Assembly: GCA_021850325.1 (NCBI GenBank)
Contig: JAJZMF010000020.1
Coordinates: forward strand, 1 to 64,000
Direction: 5' to 3'
DNA length: 64,000 nucleotides
From: Actinomycetes bacterium
GTDB lineage: Bacteria; Actinomycetota; Acidimicrobiia; Acidimicrobiales; Palsa-688
The position numbers and the translations under genes are program-made. Positions 1 through 8,883 of this stretch are shown here, piece by piece (positions within the stretch are counted from its first letter, which is position 1; each line of letters starts with the position of its first letter). Under the pieces are notes generated by a model. It saw only the letters and a list, made by a program, of their open reading frames with translations, had not been told where the DNA came from and made no database searches.

Positions 1-118
1 ACCCCACCCGCTCCAACAGCCCACGGCCCCGGTCGCGGCTCTGCGCCCGGGGCTCCTTGCGGACCAGCACCGGAGCGAAGGCGACGTTCTCCAGGACCGT
101 CATATGAGGGAAGAGGTT
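1..118 (-). pseudogene. Fragment of a polar amino-acid ABC transporter ATPase
   Basis: Read on the minus strand, the first 118 bases encode NLFPHMTVLENV followed by APVLVRKEPRA and LLERVG. This is the Q-loop region of GlnQ/HisP-type ATPases. Homology stops abruptly at about position 118: the upstream codons read PPLS instead of the expected Walker A domain. The N-terminal half of the gene is therefore missing, not merely outside the window; the C-terminal part runs off the left edge. It abuts a plus-strand decarboxylase fragment. A rearrangement junction is the simplest reading. Confidence 0.7.
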
Positions 119-137
119 CGAGAGCGGAGGCGAGGAG

Positions 138-629
138 GTGGCGGTGCTCGACACCTCGGTCGCCCACGCCCCTGAAGTACTGGAGTTCCAGTTCGTACCC
201 GATGTCGACGGCGGTGGAGACGGCTGTCATCCCTACATCCTGGCGGGCGCCAGCTGCCTCGCCAGCGACACCTTCGGGCGTCATTGTCTCGCCGAGCAGC
301 TGGAGGTCGGGTCCAGGGTGACCATCACCGAAGTCGGTGCCTACTCATTGGTCAAGGCGTCCTGGTTCAACGGCATTGCCTTGCCGACCGTCTACAGCCG
401 CGCAGCTGATGGCACCCTGACCCGACAGAAGCAGTTCACGTTCGAGGACTTTCTCGACTTCAGTGGAGGTTCTGATGAGGATGTCCGAGATTCGCCTGCG
501 TATCCCGGCTCCCAGGACGGGCGCCCCGTGGGAGGAGGTGCGCGGGTCGATCACCTCGCAACTGCGCGACGGGGTCTGGCCCATCCGCTTCGCCGTGGTC
601 GCCTCCACCCGCGAAGCGTGGGAATGTGA
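138..629 (+). pseudogene. C-terminal fragment of a PLP-dependent decarboxylase (NspC/LysA type)
   Basis: The frame begins VLDTSVAHAPEVLEF and continues with CLASDTF, VGAYSLVKASWFNGI and KQFTFEDFL. These resemble the C-terminal beta domain of fold-III PLP decarboxylases, closest in pattern to carboxynorspermidine decarboxylase. The PLP-binding barrel is absent, so the product cannot be active alone. The GTG at 138 is only the first usable start; homology may reach back to about 120. After FTFEDFL the frame reads through into the next gene to 629. A TGA overlapping the next ATG (473-477) lies in another frame, so the original stop was probably lost by a frameshift. Confidence 0.6.
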
Positions 630-1863
630 GATCGGCGTCATCGAGGACATCGACCTCCTGCGCGGGGCGGCGATACAGCCCATCTTCGACCTCCGCCGGC
701 GTGCAGCCGAAGACACGAGGGAGTTCACGGCCGTTCTCCTCGTGCCGACCGGGATCGGCTCCGAGATCGGCGGCCACGCTGGTGACGCCATGCCGGTGGC
801 AGCCCTTGCCGCCAGCGTGGTGGACACCCTCGTGCTCCATCCGAACGTGGTGAACGGCTCCGACATCATGGAACTGCCGAGTAACGCACTTTACGTCGAA
901 GGCAGCGTCATCGCGAGGCTTCTGGCCGGTACGGTCGCCCTCAGGCCGGTCCGCAGCAACCGCGTCCTGACGGTCCTCGACGAGCACGAGATCCGCCGGT
1001 ACACCGACGACGCCATCAACACGGTCAGTGCGGCGAGGGTCTCCTTCGGCATGGACGCCTCAGATGTCTACCCGCTCGACCCGCGGGTACGGCTGACCTC
1101 GAGCTATACCAAGTCGGGCCGAGCGGTGGGTGAAGTCAGCGAACTGGACGGGCTCCTGGAACTGCTGGACCGGCACCGCGCTGACTACGACGCGGTGGCG
1201 CTCTCCACGCAGATCTCCGTCCCTTTCAATTACCACCTCGACTACTACACCGCCCAGGGTTCGATGGTGAACCCATGGGGCGGCGTTGAAGCGATCCTCA
1301 CGCACGCCCTCTCCAGTCTCTACGACGTCCCTACGGCGCACGCACCCATGCTCGAGTCGCCCGCCGTGGAGAACATCGAGGTCGGAGTGGTCGACCCCCG
1401 GATGGCGGCAGAAGCCATCTCGACGTCCTTCTTCACCTGCGTGATGAAGGGCCTGCACCGCAGCCCCGCTGTGGTGCGCCTGCAGGGTGCTGCTCCGGCG
1501 GGAGCCGTCGCAGCTGAGCAGGTCTCGTGCCTCGTCATCCCGGACAAGGTGATCGGCCTTCCAGTGCTCGCTGCGCTCGAGCAGGGCATACCCGTGATCG
1601 CTGTCCGCGAGAACAAGAACATCCTCGACAACGACCTGGCCCAGCTCCCGTGGCGCCACAACCAACTGTTCGTGGTGGACAACTACTGGGAGGCGGTTGG
1701 TGTGATGGCCGCTCTTCGCACCGGCATCGAGCCGGTTGTAGTCCGGCGTCCCATCTCACCGACCCGCGAGATTGCCCCGGCATCACGCGCCGCCCGGACG
1801 GGGGCCGCAGCAGCAACCGACGGGGCTCCCGCCCGCGACGGGCAGGTGCGCACGCCGAGCTGA
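475..1863 (+). CDS. DUF3326 family protein
   Basis: This 462-residue protein resembles DUF3326, a family of unknown function known mainly from cyanobacteria and plants. Recognisable blocks are GIGSEIGGHAGDAMPVA, the HPNVVNGSD stretch, NALYVEG, then NPWGGVEAILTHALS, TAHAPML and a C-terminal CLVIPDKVIGLPVLAALEQG. The C-terminal 35 residues are Ala/Arg-rich and probably disordered. ATG 475 is chosen because TGGAGG at 464-469 lies five bases upstream and the TGATG at 473-477 suggests coupling to the decarboxylase whose remnant precedes it. An upstream in-frame GTG at 463 is less likely. No function can be assigned from sequence. Confidence 0.75.
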   Translation: MRMSEIRLRIPAPRTGAPWEEVRGSITSQLRDGVWPIRFAVVASTREAWECEIGVIEDIDLLRGAAIQPIFDLRRRAAEDTREFTAVLLVPTGIGSEIGGHAGDAMPVAALAASVVDTLVLHPNVVNGSDIMELPSNALYVEGSVIARLLAGTVALRPVRSNRVLTVLDEHEIRRYTDDAINTVSAARVSFGMDASDVYPLDPRVRLTSSYTKSGRAVGEVSELDGLLELLDRHRADYDAVALSTQISVPFNYHLDYYTAQGSMVNPWGGVEAILTHALSSLYDVPTAHAPMLESPAVENIEVGVVDPRMAAEAISTSFFTCVMKGLHRSPAVVRLQGAAPAGAVAAEQVSCLVIPDKVIGLPVLAALEQGIPVIAVRENKNILDNDLAQLPWRHNQLFVVDNYWEAVGVMAALRTGIEPVVVRRPISPTREIAPASRAARTGAAAATDGAPARDGQVRTPS

Positions 1864-1912
1864 GCGAGGTCGCCTTCCGGGTGCTGACGCCCCTGGCGAC
1901 AGGGCCGCGCCG

Positions 1913-2860
1913 TCAACGCTGGGCGGCCGGAGTGGCCGAGACCACGTCGGCTAGAGCGCGGGCACCGCCGACGGCCCCGGTACCGAGCGAGCCGACTCCG
2001 ATGCACTCGGTGGGTGCCGGGCACGAGAGAGCTTGGAGCTGAGCGCCCTGCGCAAGGCCCTTCCTGCCACCGTAGGTCGCCACCGCGCCACCGAGGGCCC
2101 ACGTCTGCCCGTTCCAGTGAGCCGTCACCCCGCCGACGGCGTAGCGGCTCGAAGGGGGCACGCAGGCAGTGGCGGCGAACACGGACGAGCGCGCGTGCGG
2201 GGTCGTGTGCCACGGGCCCCGGCGAGGTCCACCACGAGCGCAGTGCCAGTTCCGTTCCCGACGGCGACGCAGGAGGCCGGGCCGCCGCACGAGACGGAGA
2301 AGAGATGGCCGCCGCCGGAAGGGACCGCGCTCAGCGTGAGCTCGTGCCCGTTCCCGTGCTCGATGAGGGGGCGGCCCGGCCCCCAGATACTGTCCCTGAT
2401 GCCCACGACGAAGCGGTTGGTCGCGCCCGGGCAGGAGATCGACTCCAGGACCGCTGCGGAAGGGGCCGGGCGTCCTTGGTGCCACCGTTCTCCACGCCGA
2501 TGGCGGTACAAGCCGCCGTCGAGGTGTAGGCGACCCCTGACGGCGGGATCCGGCAGGCCGATATCTAACCGTACGCGGCCGACTGGCCGTACCGGGTGAA
2601 CACGGTGGTCACAGCCCCACCGCGCACGACCTCGACCACGACGCTCAGCACAGTCGGGCCCATGACCGCCTCCGTCATGAAGACCGCTGCCGGCGGGCCG
2701 GCGGCCTGCGCATCCGCCGGCGCACCACCGCTGCCGGCCAGAAGACCGAGGACGAGCAGCAGGACGCCGGCAAGCCCCACGGAGACCCTCTCCCCGAAGT
2801 GCGCATCGCCCCCCTCCGAAGGGCACACCCAGATCCAGTTCTCCATCAGGGCTCTAGCCC
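1913..2860 (-). pseudogene. Frameshifted secreted SCP-repeat protein
   Basis: A hydrophobic segment (VGLAGVLLLVLGLLAG) and an export-like start lie near 2790-2850. The frame then hits a TAG at 2565. In the same frame beyond the stop comes YTSTAACTAIGVENGG, and after a shift near 2480 ESISCPGATNRFVVG and SVSCGGPASCVAVGNG. After another shift near 2200 come AATACVPPSSRYAVGG, HWNGQTW and LSCPAPTECIGVGS. These are the 'SCPxxxxCxAVG' repeats of secreted actinobacterial proteins of unknown role. A stop plus two frame changes within one repeat series supports a decayed gene; sequencing error could mimic some of it. Confidence 0.65.
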
Positions 2861-2944
2861 CCTCTGCGGGGCGCGCGCCGAGCCGCCACCAAGGAGCGCG
2901 ACCGGCGGCAGGCCCGGCGCTCCACGGTGGCGCCCCGGCGCGCT

Positions 2945-3130
2945 TCAACCAGGCGTAGGAGGTTGGTACTCAGCGTCCGTCACGTGGGCGCCCCATCGGG
3001 CCGGGCCTTCCGTGATCGACATCTGAGCCACGAAGTGCACGTGGCGGGCGCCGTGCCAGTGCTCTTCACCGGCAGGCGTGAAGACGACGTCGCCGGACCG
3101 GACCTCGACCACTCCCCCCACTCCGGGACT
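2945..3130 (-). pseudogene. C-terminal cupin fragment
   Basis: The minus-strand frame ends with VEVRSGDVVFTPAGEEHWHGA, then HFVAQMSITEG and a short tail. This is the C-terminal half of a small cupin_2 domain (GDVVxxPxGxxHWHGA with metal-binding histidines). The first cupin motif is absent; upstream codons in this frame are Arg/Ser-rich and do not look like a cupin. It is probably a truncated remnant. Its 3' end nearly meets the start of the decayed repeat gene. Confidence 0.5.
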
Positions 3131-3307
3131 GGACCAGGAGGGCCGCCGGCTCCGCACCGACGTGCCGTTCGAGTACCGGTGGCGCAGCGGCTCCCGGGCA
3201 CGTGACCTCGGGTTCCTGCCATGTGACGCCATCAGCCCGGCGGCAACAACGTGGTGGTAGCAGGGGGTCTCCCAATCCCCGGGCCCCGGCCAGCTAGCCT
3301 TGGCGCG

Positions 3308-5653
3308 ATGGCAAGACAGCCAATTTTCCGTGACCGCGCCGTGGCGCCGGTTGGGTGGCGGGGCGCCGGAGACCGGTTCAGGCTCATGACCGGGGTCGCA
3401 CTCGCCTGCACCGGCACTACCGCCGGGTTGGTGGCGCTCACCACTGGGACGGCAGTTGCCTTCTCCGCAGTGGAGAGCCAGGGCTACACGATCAGCGGCG
3501 CCAGTGCCGTCATAAGCGACCTGACCGCATCTGTCGTACCGGACACGGCATCAACCCCCGGGAACGCCGTGACCGGCAACTACAGCCTGCGCTTCAAGAC
3601 GCCGGCGTCATTGCCGGTCGGAGGAGCCGGTGCCGGTTCCATAGCGGTCAGTTCGGCGGCAGCGCCCAGCGGGGTACCGCTTTCGGGTGTGACCAATGTC
3701 GGTGTGGCCGACCTGACCACCGGCTTCGCTTTCAACGCGTCCGGCTCGTCGCTCAACGCATCGGCAACCGACCTGGTGATCAAGCTCGGCGCCTCCAGCA
3801 CGGCCGGCAGGGTCAACGCAGGCGACACCATACTCCTCAGCTTCACGGCCACCAACCCAGCGGTGGGCGCCCCGACCGCGTACACCTTCGATATCGCCAC
3901 CTCCGCCTCGCCCACGCCGCAGGCGGCACCAGCGCTCACCATCGTCCCTGCCGCGGCGCCGGCAAGCGCTTCCGTCGACACCCACGCGTCCGGCACCGGC
4001 GCGTACTTCTCCCTCAGCGGTGCCAGGGTCCCCACCGGGACGACCTCCAACACCAGTTTCACCCTGCAGTCGTGCACGGGCACGGCGCCCTCGTCCCCGT
4101 GCACTCCGGGATCTGGTACATCGAGCGGCACAGGTGACGTCCGGTTCCCGTCGACTCCGTACAGCTATTCCGTGACGGACGCGACCACCGGCAGGGCCCT
4201 CACCGTCGCAAGCGTCTCACCCGTGAGCACCGCAAACGGAGCGACGACCATTGGCGGCGTCACCATCCACGTGGCTTCGGCGACCCCCTTCAATGTCGGC
4301 GACTCTCTGACGGTCACTGCGGTGGCCGGCACGCCTGTTTCACCGGAGAGCGTCTACCTGGTCGCCGGCTTCCCTGGCGGGTCGCCGGCCGCCGTCGCCG
4401 CAGGGCCGCTCAGCTTCGGCAACTCGGTGTCGTCCGTGGCCGTTTCGGTGTCCAACCCGAACGCTTCCGCCAGCGCGACGTACTCGGTGTCCTTCACGAC
4501 CAGTGGCTCGGGTGCACTGCCCAGTGGCGGCACAATCGTGGTGCAGGGCCCCAAGGAGACGAGCTTCGCCCATGTCACGGGTGCACTGGTCAACGCCACC
4601 GGCACCCAGACCACCCAGGTCGTACCCGCAACCACCGGTACTCCCGGCCTCGCTGCAAGTACCACCAACACACAAGACGACACACTGTCCATCAGCACGA
4701 CGCTGCCCATAAGAGCCGACGAGCCACTGACCCTCACCATCTTCGGGGTCGACAACCCGCAACCGGGCTCCTACGCCGGAGCCGCCGGCCTCGCCGTGTC
4801 GACCAACGGCAGCTCGAACGGCGGAGACCCCGTGCCGGCGTACAACGGCTCGGCCTACGTGATCTCTCCCGCCGTCATGAGCACCCAGGCACCATCGGTC
4901 ACCGTCTCGCCGAACACTGCCGGAGCGCTGGCTTCCTACAACATCTCGTCGTTCAGAGCGGCCAGCAACCTGACCGCGGCCGTGGACAGCATTGCAGTGA
5001 GCGCACCGTCCGGCACGCAGCTCCCAGGTACGGCCACGCTCGTGGACGTCACCACGTCCACGAGCCAGCACGTGACCGCCAAGTCGGGTGCCGGCACCGC
5101 TGACGTCATCTATGCGCTCGCGTCATCGCTCAATGCTGGTGATGTCCTCAGCCTGTCACTCTCAAACGTCGTCAACCCCGCCGGCACGCCGTCTGGCAGT
5201 GCGTACAACCTCTATCTGGGCGCCGACACCGTGGCCGGCAACACCGCCGCCAATGGCGGCCAGGGGCTGTCCCAGAACACAGTCCCCACAGTCACCACGA
5301 CATCGACAACAACCACCGTCGCGCCACGGCCCAAGCCCAAGCCGGCGAAGCCTGAGGTCGCCGCCCTGACGGCACAGGCGCACATGGCGCTGCGGAACCA
5401 TGTCGTCGGCATCCGCCTGCGCTGTCGGCAGGCGGCTTGCACCGGGTTCATCCGCTTCGTGCACGACAGGACCGGCTTTGGCAACAGGCGCTACCACCTC
5501 GGGCGCAACCAGACGGCCGTGTTCGGCGTCAAACTGGACGCAGCTGCCATCAGGGCGCTCAACCGCAGCAGGTCGCACCGGGTGAGGGTGACCCAGATAA
5601 CCTCCGTGAACAGGGGCGTCACCAAGCGTCGGCAGGTGGTCCTGGTCCGCTAG
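3308..5653 (+). CDS. Large secreted surface protein of unknown function
   Basis: A 781-residue protein starting MARQPIFRDR. A hydrophobic segment follows at about residues 30-55 (GVALACTGTTAGLVALTTGTAVAF), consistent with an export signal. The body is Ser/Thr/Ala/Gly-rich with repeated beta-type patterns (VNAGDTILLSFT, FNVGDSLTVTAV, LNAGDVLSLSLSNV), suggesting tandem Ig-like or beta-sandwich domains. A Thr-rich linker and KPKPKP spacer near residue 680 lead to a basic C-terminal domain of about 100 residues with two Cys (RCRQAAC). ATG 3308 is chosen over the upstream GTG at 3251 because the extension lacks a plausible signal. No enzyme motif is seen; an envelope or adhesive role is inference. 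Confidence 0.7.
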   Translation: MARQPIFRDRAVAPVGWRGAGDRFRLMTGVALACTGTTAGLVALTTGTAVAFSAVESQGYTISGASAVISDLTASVVPDTASTPGNAVTGNYSLRFKTPASLPVGGAGAGSIAVSSAAAPSGVPLSGVTNVGVADLTTGFAFNASGSSLNASATDLVIKLGASSTAGRVNAGDTILLSFTATNPAVGAPTAYTFDIATSASPTPQAAPALTIVPAAAPASASVDTHASGTGAYFSLSGARVPTGTTSNTSFTLQSCTGTAPSSPCTPGSGTSSGTGDVRFPSTPYSYSVTDATTGRALTVASVSPVSTANGATTIGGVTIHVASATPFNVGDSLTVTAVAGTPVSPESVYLVAGFPGGSPAAVAAGPLSFGNSVSSVAVSVSNPNASASATYSVSFTTSGSGALPSGGTIVVQGPKETSFAHVTGALVNATGTQTTQVVPATTGTPGLAASTTNTQDDTLSISTTLPIRADEPLTLTIFGVDNPQPGSYAGAAGLAVSTNGSSNGGDPVPAYNGSAYVISPAVMSTQAPSVTVSPNTAGALASYNISSFRAASNLTAAVDSIAVSAPSGTQLPGTATLVDVTTSTSQHVTAKSGAGTADVIYALASSLNAGDVLSLSLSNVVNPAGTPSGSAYNLYLGADTVAGNTAANGGQGLSQNTVPTVTTTSTTTTVAPRPKPKPAKPEVAALTAQAHMALRNHVVGIRLRCRQAACTGFIRFVHDRTGFGNRRYHLGRNQTAVFGVKLDAAAIRALNRSRSHRVRVTQITSVNRGVTKRRQVVLVR

Positions 5654-5713
5654 CCGACCGGCTCCGACGGCTGGCCCTGCAGGCCCGCTGCCGGGTGCAC
5701 CCCTGTGCGCCTC

Positions 5714-5748
5714 ACCACGCTGCCCGTCAACCGCTCGGGCAGCGTGGT
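5714..5748 (+). terminator. Perfect 13-bp hairpin after the surface protein
   Basis: ACCACGCTGCCCG (5714-5726) and CGGGCAGCGTGGT (5736-5748) are perfect inverted arms around a 9-base loop, 61 bases after the stop of the surface-protein gene. There is no long T tract, as is common in high-GC actinobacteria. Confidence 0.65.
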
Positions 5749-6380
5749 CCTCCCCGGGTTCAGGGTCGTGCAACCGGAAGACCGGGGCCGGCCCCGGCCG
5801 GTGGGGCCCGAAGGCGCACGTCTGTGCAGACTGCCCGGTCCGGGCCACCGCGACCGCTGCCTCGACCCGGTCAGACGCACTCGCACGACGGTCGCAGCGC
5901 GAAGTGCCGGCCCGGCCCAGGGCTCCGGTGCTCAGGTCGCAAGTCCCTACCCCGTGCGACGAACGGCAGGGCCCCGAGCCGGCCGCTGTGCGTAAGTTCA
6001 ATGAGCATTAGACCAACGAAGGCCGCACCGAGCCGTGCTGAGACCGGTGCCGCCCGTTCGTCTGCCACCCACCGTGCTCCCCGGGCACCCAGGTACCAGC
6101 AGGGGAACCTCGTTCCCCACCATGTCCGCAGGCTCAGAGAACCCGGTCTCGTGGATGAACGCCGCGCCCCGGGTCACGGCCGCTCGGCCGATATCCGCGT
6201 CGACACCGACGCGCCCGACGAGGCCATGGCCCCGCTCCGTACCGCGCTCGACCCGAACCGTCCCGGGCTCCGTCTGCCTTCGCGCGGCCCGAGGGATGAC
6301 TAGTGGTGCCCGGGGTGCCACCGCAGCAGAGGAGCGCTCGCAGGCACCGGTCGCCTGGGCCCCTGCCCGGACGGCACAGA
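5749..6380. other. Intergenic region, no confident gene
   Basis: About 630 bases without a convincing coding frame. On the minus strand near 6050-6250 one frame reads GRAAVTRGAAFIHETGF and MVGNEVPLLVPG, which looks protein-like but matches no family I can name. It may be a decayed gene piece. Confidence 0.4.
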
Positions 6381-6400
6381 CAATTGACAAGGAGGCAACG

Positions 6401-7003
6401 ATGAAGGACCAAGCTCCCCTCGAAGGCCTGTTGGCCTTCCATGGCCACCGCTGCTGGGCAAGCACCGCTGGAGTGCGGGCCGGCGAGGCCGCACTACGGG
6501 CGCTCGGCGTCGAGGCCAGCGGCGGCAAGTCGCTGCACGCCATCGTGGAGATCGGCGACCACCACGGTGCGATGTGCTTCGCCGACGGCGTCCAGTACGC
6601 AACCCAGTGCACACTGGGGAAGGGCAACATCGAGAAGTCCCACCGGGGGAAGCTCGCCTTGACCCTGGTCGACACGGCCCGTGACCGCAAGGTGCGAGTG
6701 TCCTACAAACCGACGCTGCAACCCAAGATCGCGGCCTCCGCGTTCATGCAGAAGCGCGCTGGCGGGGCCCCGCCAGACGAGATCCCGGAAGCCGAGCAGC
6801 TCGAGCTCGTCAACCTCGTCCTCGGCGCACCAGAGGACGAGGTGCTCTCGGTGGGTCCTGTCGAGCCGGCCGGATGGCAGCCGGTCCGGGAGGTCGTCCG
6901 CTTTGCGACCTGCCCCGGCTGCGGCGAGCTCGTGGCAGAGCCCTACCTGCGTGTCCTGGGGGACAAGATGCTCTGCGTGGACTGCGCCGGCTACCAGGTC
7001 TGA
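6401..7003 (+). CDS. FmdE family protein with C-terminal zinc ribbon
   Basis: A 200-residue FmdE-family protein. The N-terminal FHGHRCWASTAGVRAGEAAL and central KSLHAIVEIGDHHGAMCFADG and TLGKGNIEK blocks follow the family pattern, with conserved His/Cys that usually hold a metal. The C-terminus has a CPGCGEL...CVDCAGYQ pair forming a probable treble-clef or ribbon. FmdE proteins were named from methanogen formylmethanofuran dehydrogenase operons, but bacterial members have no settled function. No other methanofuran genes are nearby. ATG 6401 has AAGGAGG at 6389-6395. The gene is followed 23 bases later by a TauE/SafE permease, so the two are probably cotranscribed. Confidence 0.85.
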   Translation: MKDQAPLEGLLAFHGHRCWASTAGVRAGEAALRALGVEASGGKSLHAIVEIGDHHGAMCFADGVQYATQCTLGKGNIEKSHRGKLALTLVDTARDRKVRVSYKPTLQPKIAASAFMQKRAGGAPPDEIPEAEQLELVNLVLGAPEDEVLSVGPVEPAGWQPVREVVRFATCPGCGELVAEPYLRVLGDKMLCVDCAGYQV

Positions 7004-7026
7004 GCCGCGGACCACCGGGGCAAGCG

Positions 7027-7764
7027 GTGCTTTTTGTCACAGGGGCCACGGTCCTGCTGGTCGCAGCAGTCTTCTCAGCCCTCGGTCAGGGTGGGGCCCT
7101 GCTCTACACACCGGTCCTCCACTGGTTCGGTTACGACCTCAAGTCGGTGGTCATCCCGCTCGCGCTGTTGCTCAATGGGCTCACCACGCTGCTCGCCCTC
7201 ATCCCCTACAGCCGGAGGGGCCTCGTGGACTGGCTCGGCGGCCTGCCCATGGTGGCCACCGTGCTCGTCTCGTCACCACTCGGCGCCCTCCTCGCCCCCG
7301 TCGTGCCGACCAGGGTGCTCCTCTACCTGTTCGCGGGCGCCGTGGTGGTCGCCGCCCTCAGGACCCTCTCGTCCGCGCGAAAGCCCGAGCCGAGCGGGCT
7401 CATGCCTGTGCGGCGGCGGGTGGTCATCGGGAGCCTGGCGGCCGGCATTGCCGGCTTCGCATCGGGGATGCTCGGGGTCGGGGGTGGTTTTGTCATCGCC
7501 CCGCTGCTCATGTGGCTCGGTTATGAGACAAAACGTGCCGCAGCCACGACTGCTTACGTGGTGACCTTCTCCAGCTTCTCGGGCTTCGCTGGGCACTTGG
7601 CCCACATGACGGTCGAGTGGCCGCTACTACTTTCCGTCGTGCCCGCTGTCGTGGTGGGCTCTCTCGCCGGCTCATGGTTGATGGCCAACCGGGCCAGGCC
7701 CTCGGCGGTGAAATGGCTCTACGGAACGCTACTGCTGGGGGTAGCGCTGAAGTTGCTCGTGTAG
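7027..7764 (+). CDS. TauE/SafE family membrane exporter
   Basis: A 245-residue membrane protein with about eight hydrophobic segments. It has two related halves, each with the family's glycine-rich signature: FSALGQGGALLYTPVL near the N-terminus and GFASGMLGVGGGFVIAPLLM near residue 150. TauE/SafE proteins move sulfite, sulfoacetate or related organosulfur anions; the substrate here cannot be read. GTG 7027 is chosen because the hydrophobic segment starts immediately after it and it lies just downstream of the FmdE gene. The ribosome site is weak, so coupling to the upstream gene is likely. The next gene is convergent. Confidence 0.85.
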   Translation: MLFVTGATVLLVAAVFSALGQGGALLYTPVLHWFGYDLKSVVIPLALLLNGLTTLLALIPYSRRGLVDWLGGLPMVATVLVSSPLGALLAPVVPTRVLLYLFAGAVVVAALRTLSSARKPEPSGLMPVRRRVVIGSLAAGIAGFASGMLGVGGGFVIAPLLMWLGYETKRAAATTAYVVTFSSFSGFAGHLAHMTVEWPLLLSVVPAVVVGSLAGSWLMANRARPSAVKWLYGTLLLGVALKLLV

Positions 7765-7849
7765 GACAGGTACCTGCCGCCTCAGGGGAGGCGCACGACG
7801 TCGTCGGGCCGACCCGTGCGGGTACGCTCCCGGCCCTCGCGGGCCCGCC

Positions 7850-7880
7850 GCGCTCCGGGCCGGGCAGTCCCTCGGAGCGC
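7850..7880. terminator. Hairpin between convergent genes
   Basis: GCGCTCCG (7850-7857) pairs with CGGAGCGC (7873-7880), with flanking GCCCG/CGGGC extending the stem around a bulge. It lies between the convergent TauE/SafE and methyltransferase genes, so it may serve both. Confidence 0.4.
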
Positions 7881-7924
7881 GGGCCCAGCGCAACAGCGCT
7901 CGCCCCGGTCTCACGCCCACCCCG

Positions 7925-8671
7925 CTAGCGGGCCATCAACGCGAAGACTCCCCACCCAAGGTACTCACGCTGGTACCGGACGTGCCGTACCACACCGGTG
8001 GCCAGTTCGATGCGCAGCTCACCAGCCAGCTCGTCACCGGGGTTCTCATCGAGCCACCGGCGGATGTTGAGCCACTGAGGCGCGACGTAGCGGTCCCAGC
8101 TGTCCTGGTCGGCCAGCACCATTTCAACAACGTCGTAACCGAGCTCGCCGAAGGACTCGACCAGGCCGGCCAGCGGGAGGAGCTCGTCCCTGTCGGTAGC
8201 TTGGCAGCCCTCGACAGTGGCCTGGTCGGGCGGGTCGAGCCGCCAGTAGGGCTCGCCCAAGAGCAGCAGCCCGCCTGGGGTGAGGCTCCTCCGAAGCAGC
8301 TCCACGGTCCCGGCCACACCCCCACCCACCCAGGTGGCGCCGATGCACGCGGCGATCTCCACCGGCCGATGGGCGACGTAGCCAGTGGCGTCCGCGTGCA
8401 CAAAGCTGACCCTGTCGGAGACGCCGAGCTCATCGGCTCGGGCGCGTGCCTTGGCGAGGAACTCTCTACTTATGTCCACCCCCGTACCGGCCAACCCGTG
8501 GTCGCGCGCCCAGGTGCACAGCATCTCCCCCGATCCGCACGCAAGGTCGAGCATGCTGGTCCCGGGCGTCAGACGGAGGGCCTGCCCGAGGACGGCCAGC
8601 TTCTCCTCGGTGAAAGGGTTGTGGATGCGGTGGGTGCTCTCACGGATGGTGAACATGCGGGGCAGGTCCAC
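7925..8671 (-). CDS. Class I SAM-dependent methyltransferase
   Basis: A 248-residue Rossmann-fold methyltransferase. Motif I is LDLACGSGEML near residue 42, followed by an acidic strand end at GVDIS and the HADATGY motif. The chain continues through GGLLLLGEPYW. The C-terminal third (DSWDRYVAPQW...REYLGWGVFALMAR) resembles small-molecule methyltransferases. The substrate is unknown. The start is GTG at 8671, with AAGGAGG seven bases upstream. It stands alone, convergent with the TauE/SafE gene and divergent from the ArsR/RibD_C fusion. Confidence 0.85.
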   Translation of the reverse strand: MDLPRMFTIRESTHRIHNPFTEEKLAVLGQALRLTPGTSMLDLACGSGEMLCTWARDHGLAGTGVDISREFLAKARARADELGVSDRVSFVHADATGYVAHRPVEIAACIGATWVGGGVAGTVELLRRSLTPGGLLLLGEPYWRLDPPDQATVEGCQATDRDELLPLAGLVESFGELGYDVVEMVLADQDSWDRYVAPQWLNIRRWLDENPGDELAGELRIELATGVVRHVRYQREYLGWGVFALMAR

Positions 8672-8883
8672 TTCGGACCTCCTTGGCTCGATCGGTCCGG
8701 TCCTCTCACAGGCCTGGCCGGAGGGCCGGGCCCGCAGCGCACGACGGTTGGCTCATCGGGCCAGGTGCCCCAGCGCCCCGGGCTCACCGCAGCGGCACCC
8801 GACCTGCCGAGTTCAACCTATTGGTTCACAACCTGGCAGCCACACCCTACCCTCCCGTTCAACCAGAGAGCTCAGGAGGACGG

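Noticed and set aside
6035-6400. N-terminal extension of the FmdE frame to position 6035
   Set aside because: The extension is Pro/Arg/Thr-rich without family similarity, and ATG 6401 has an excellent AAGGAGG.
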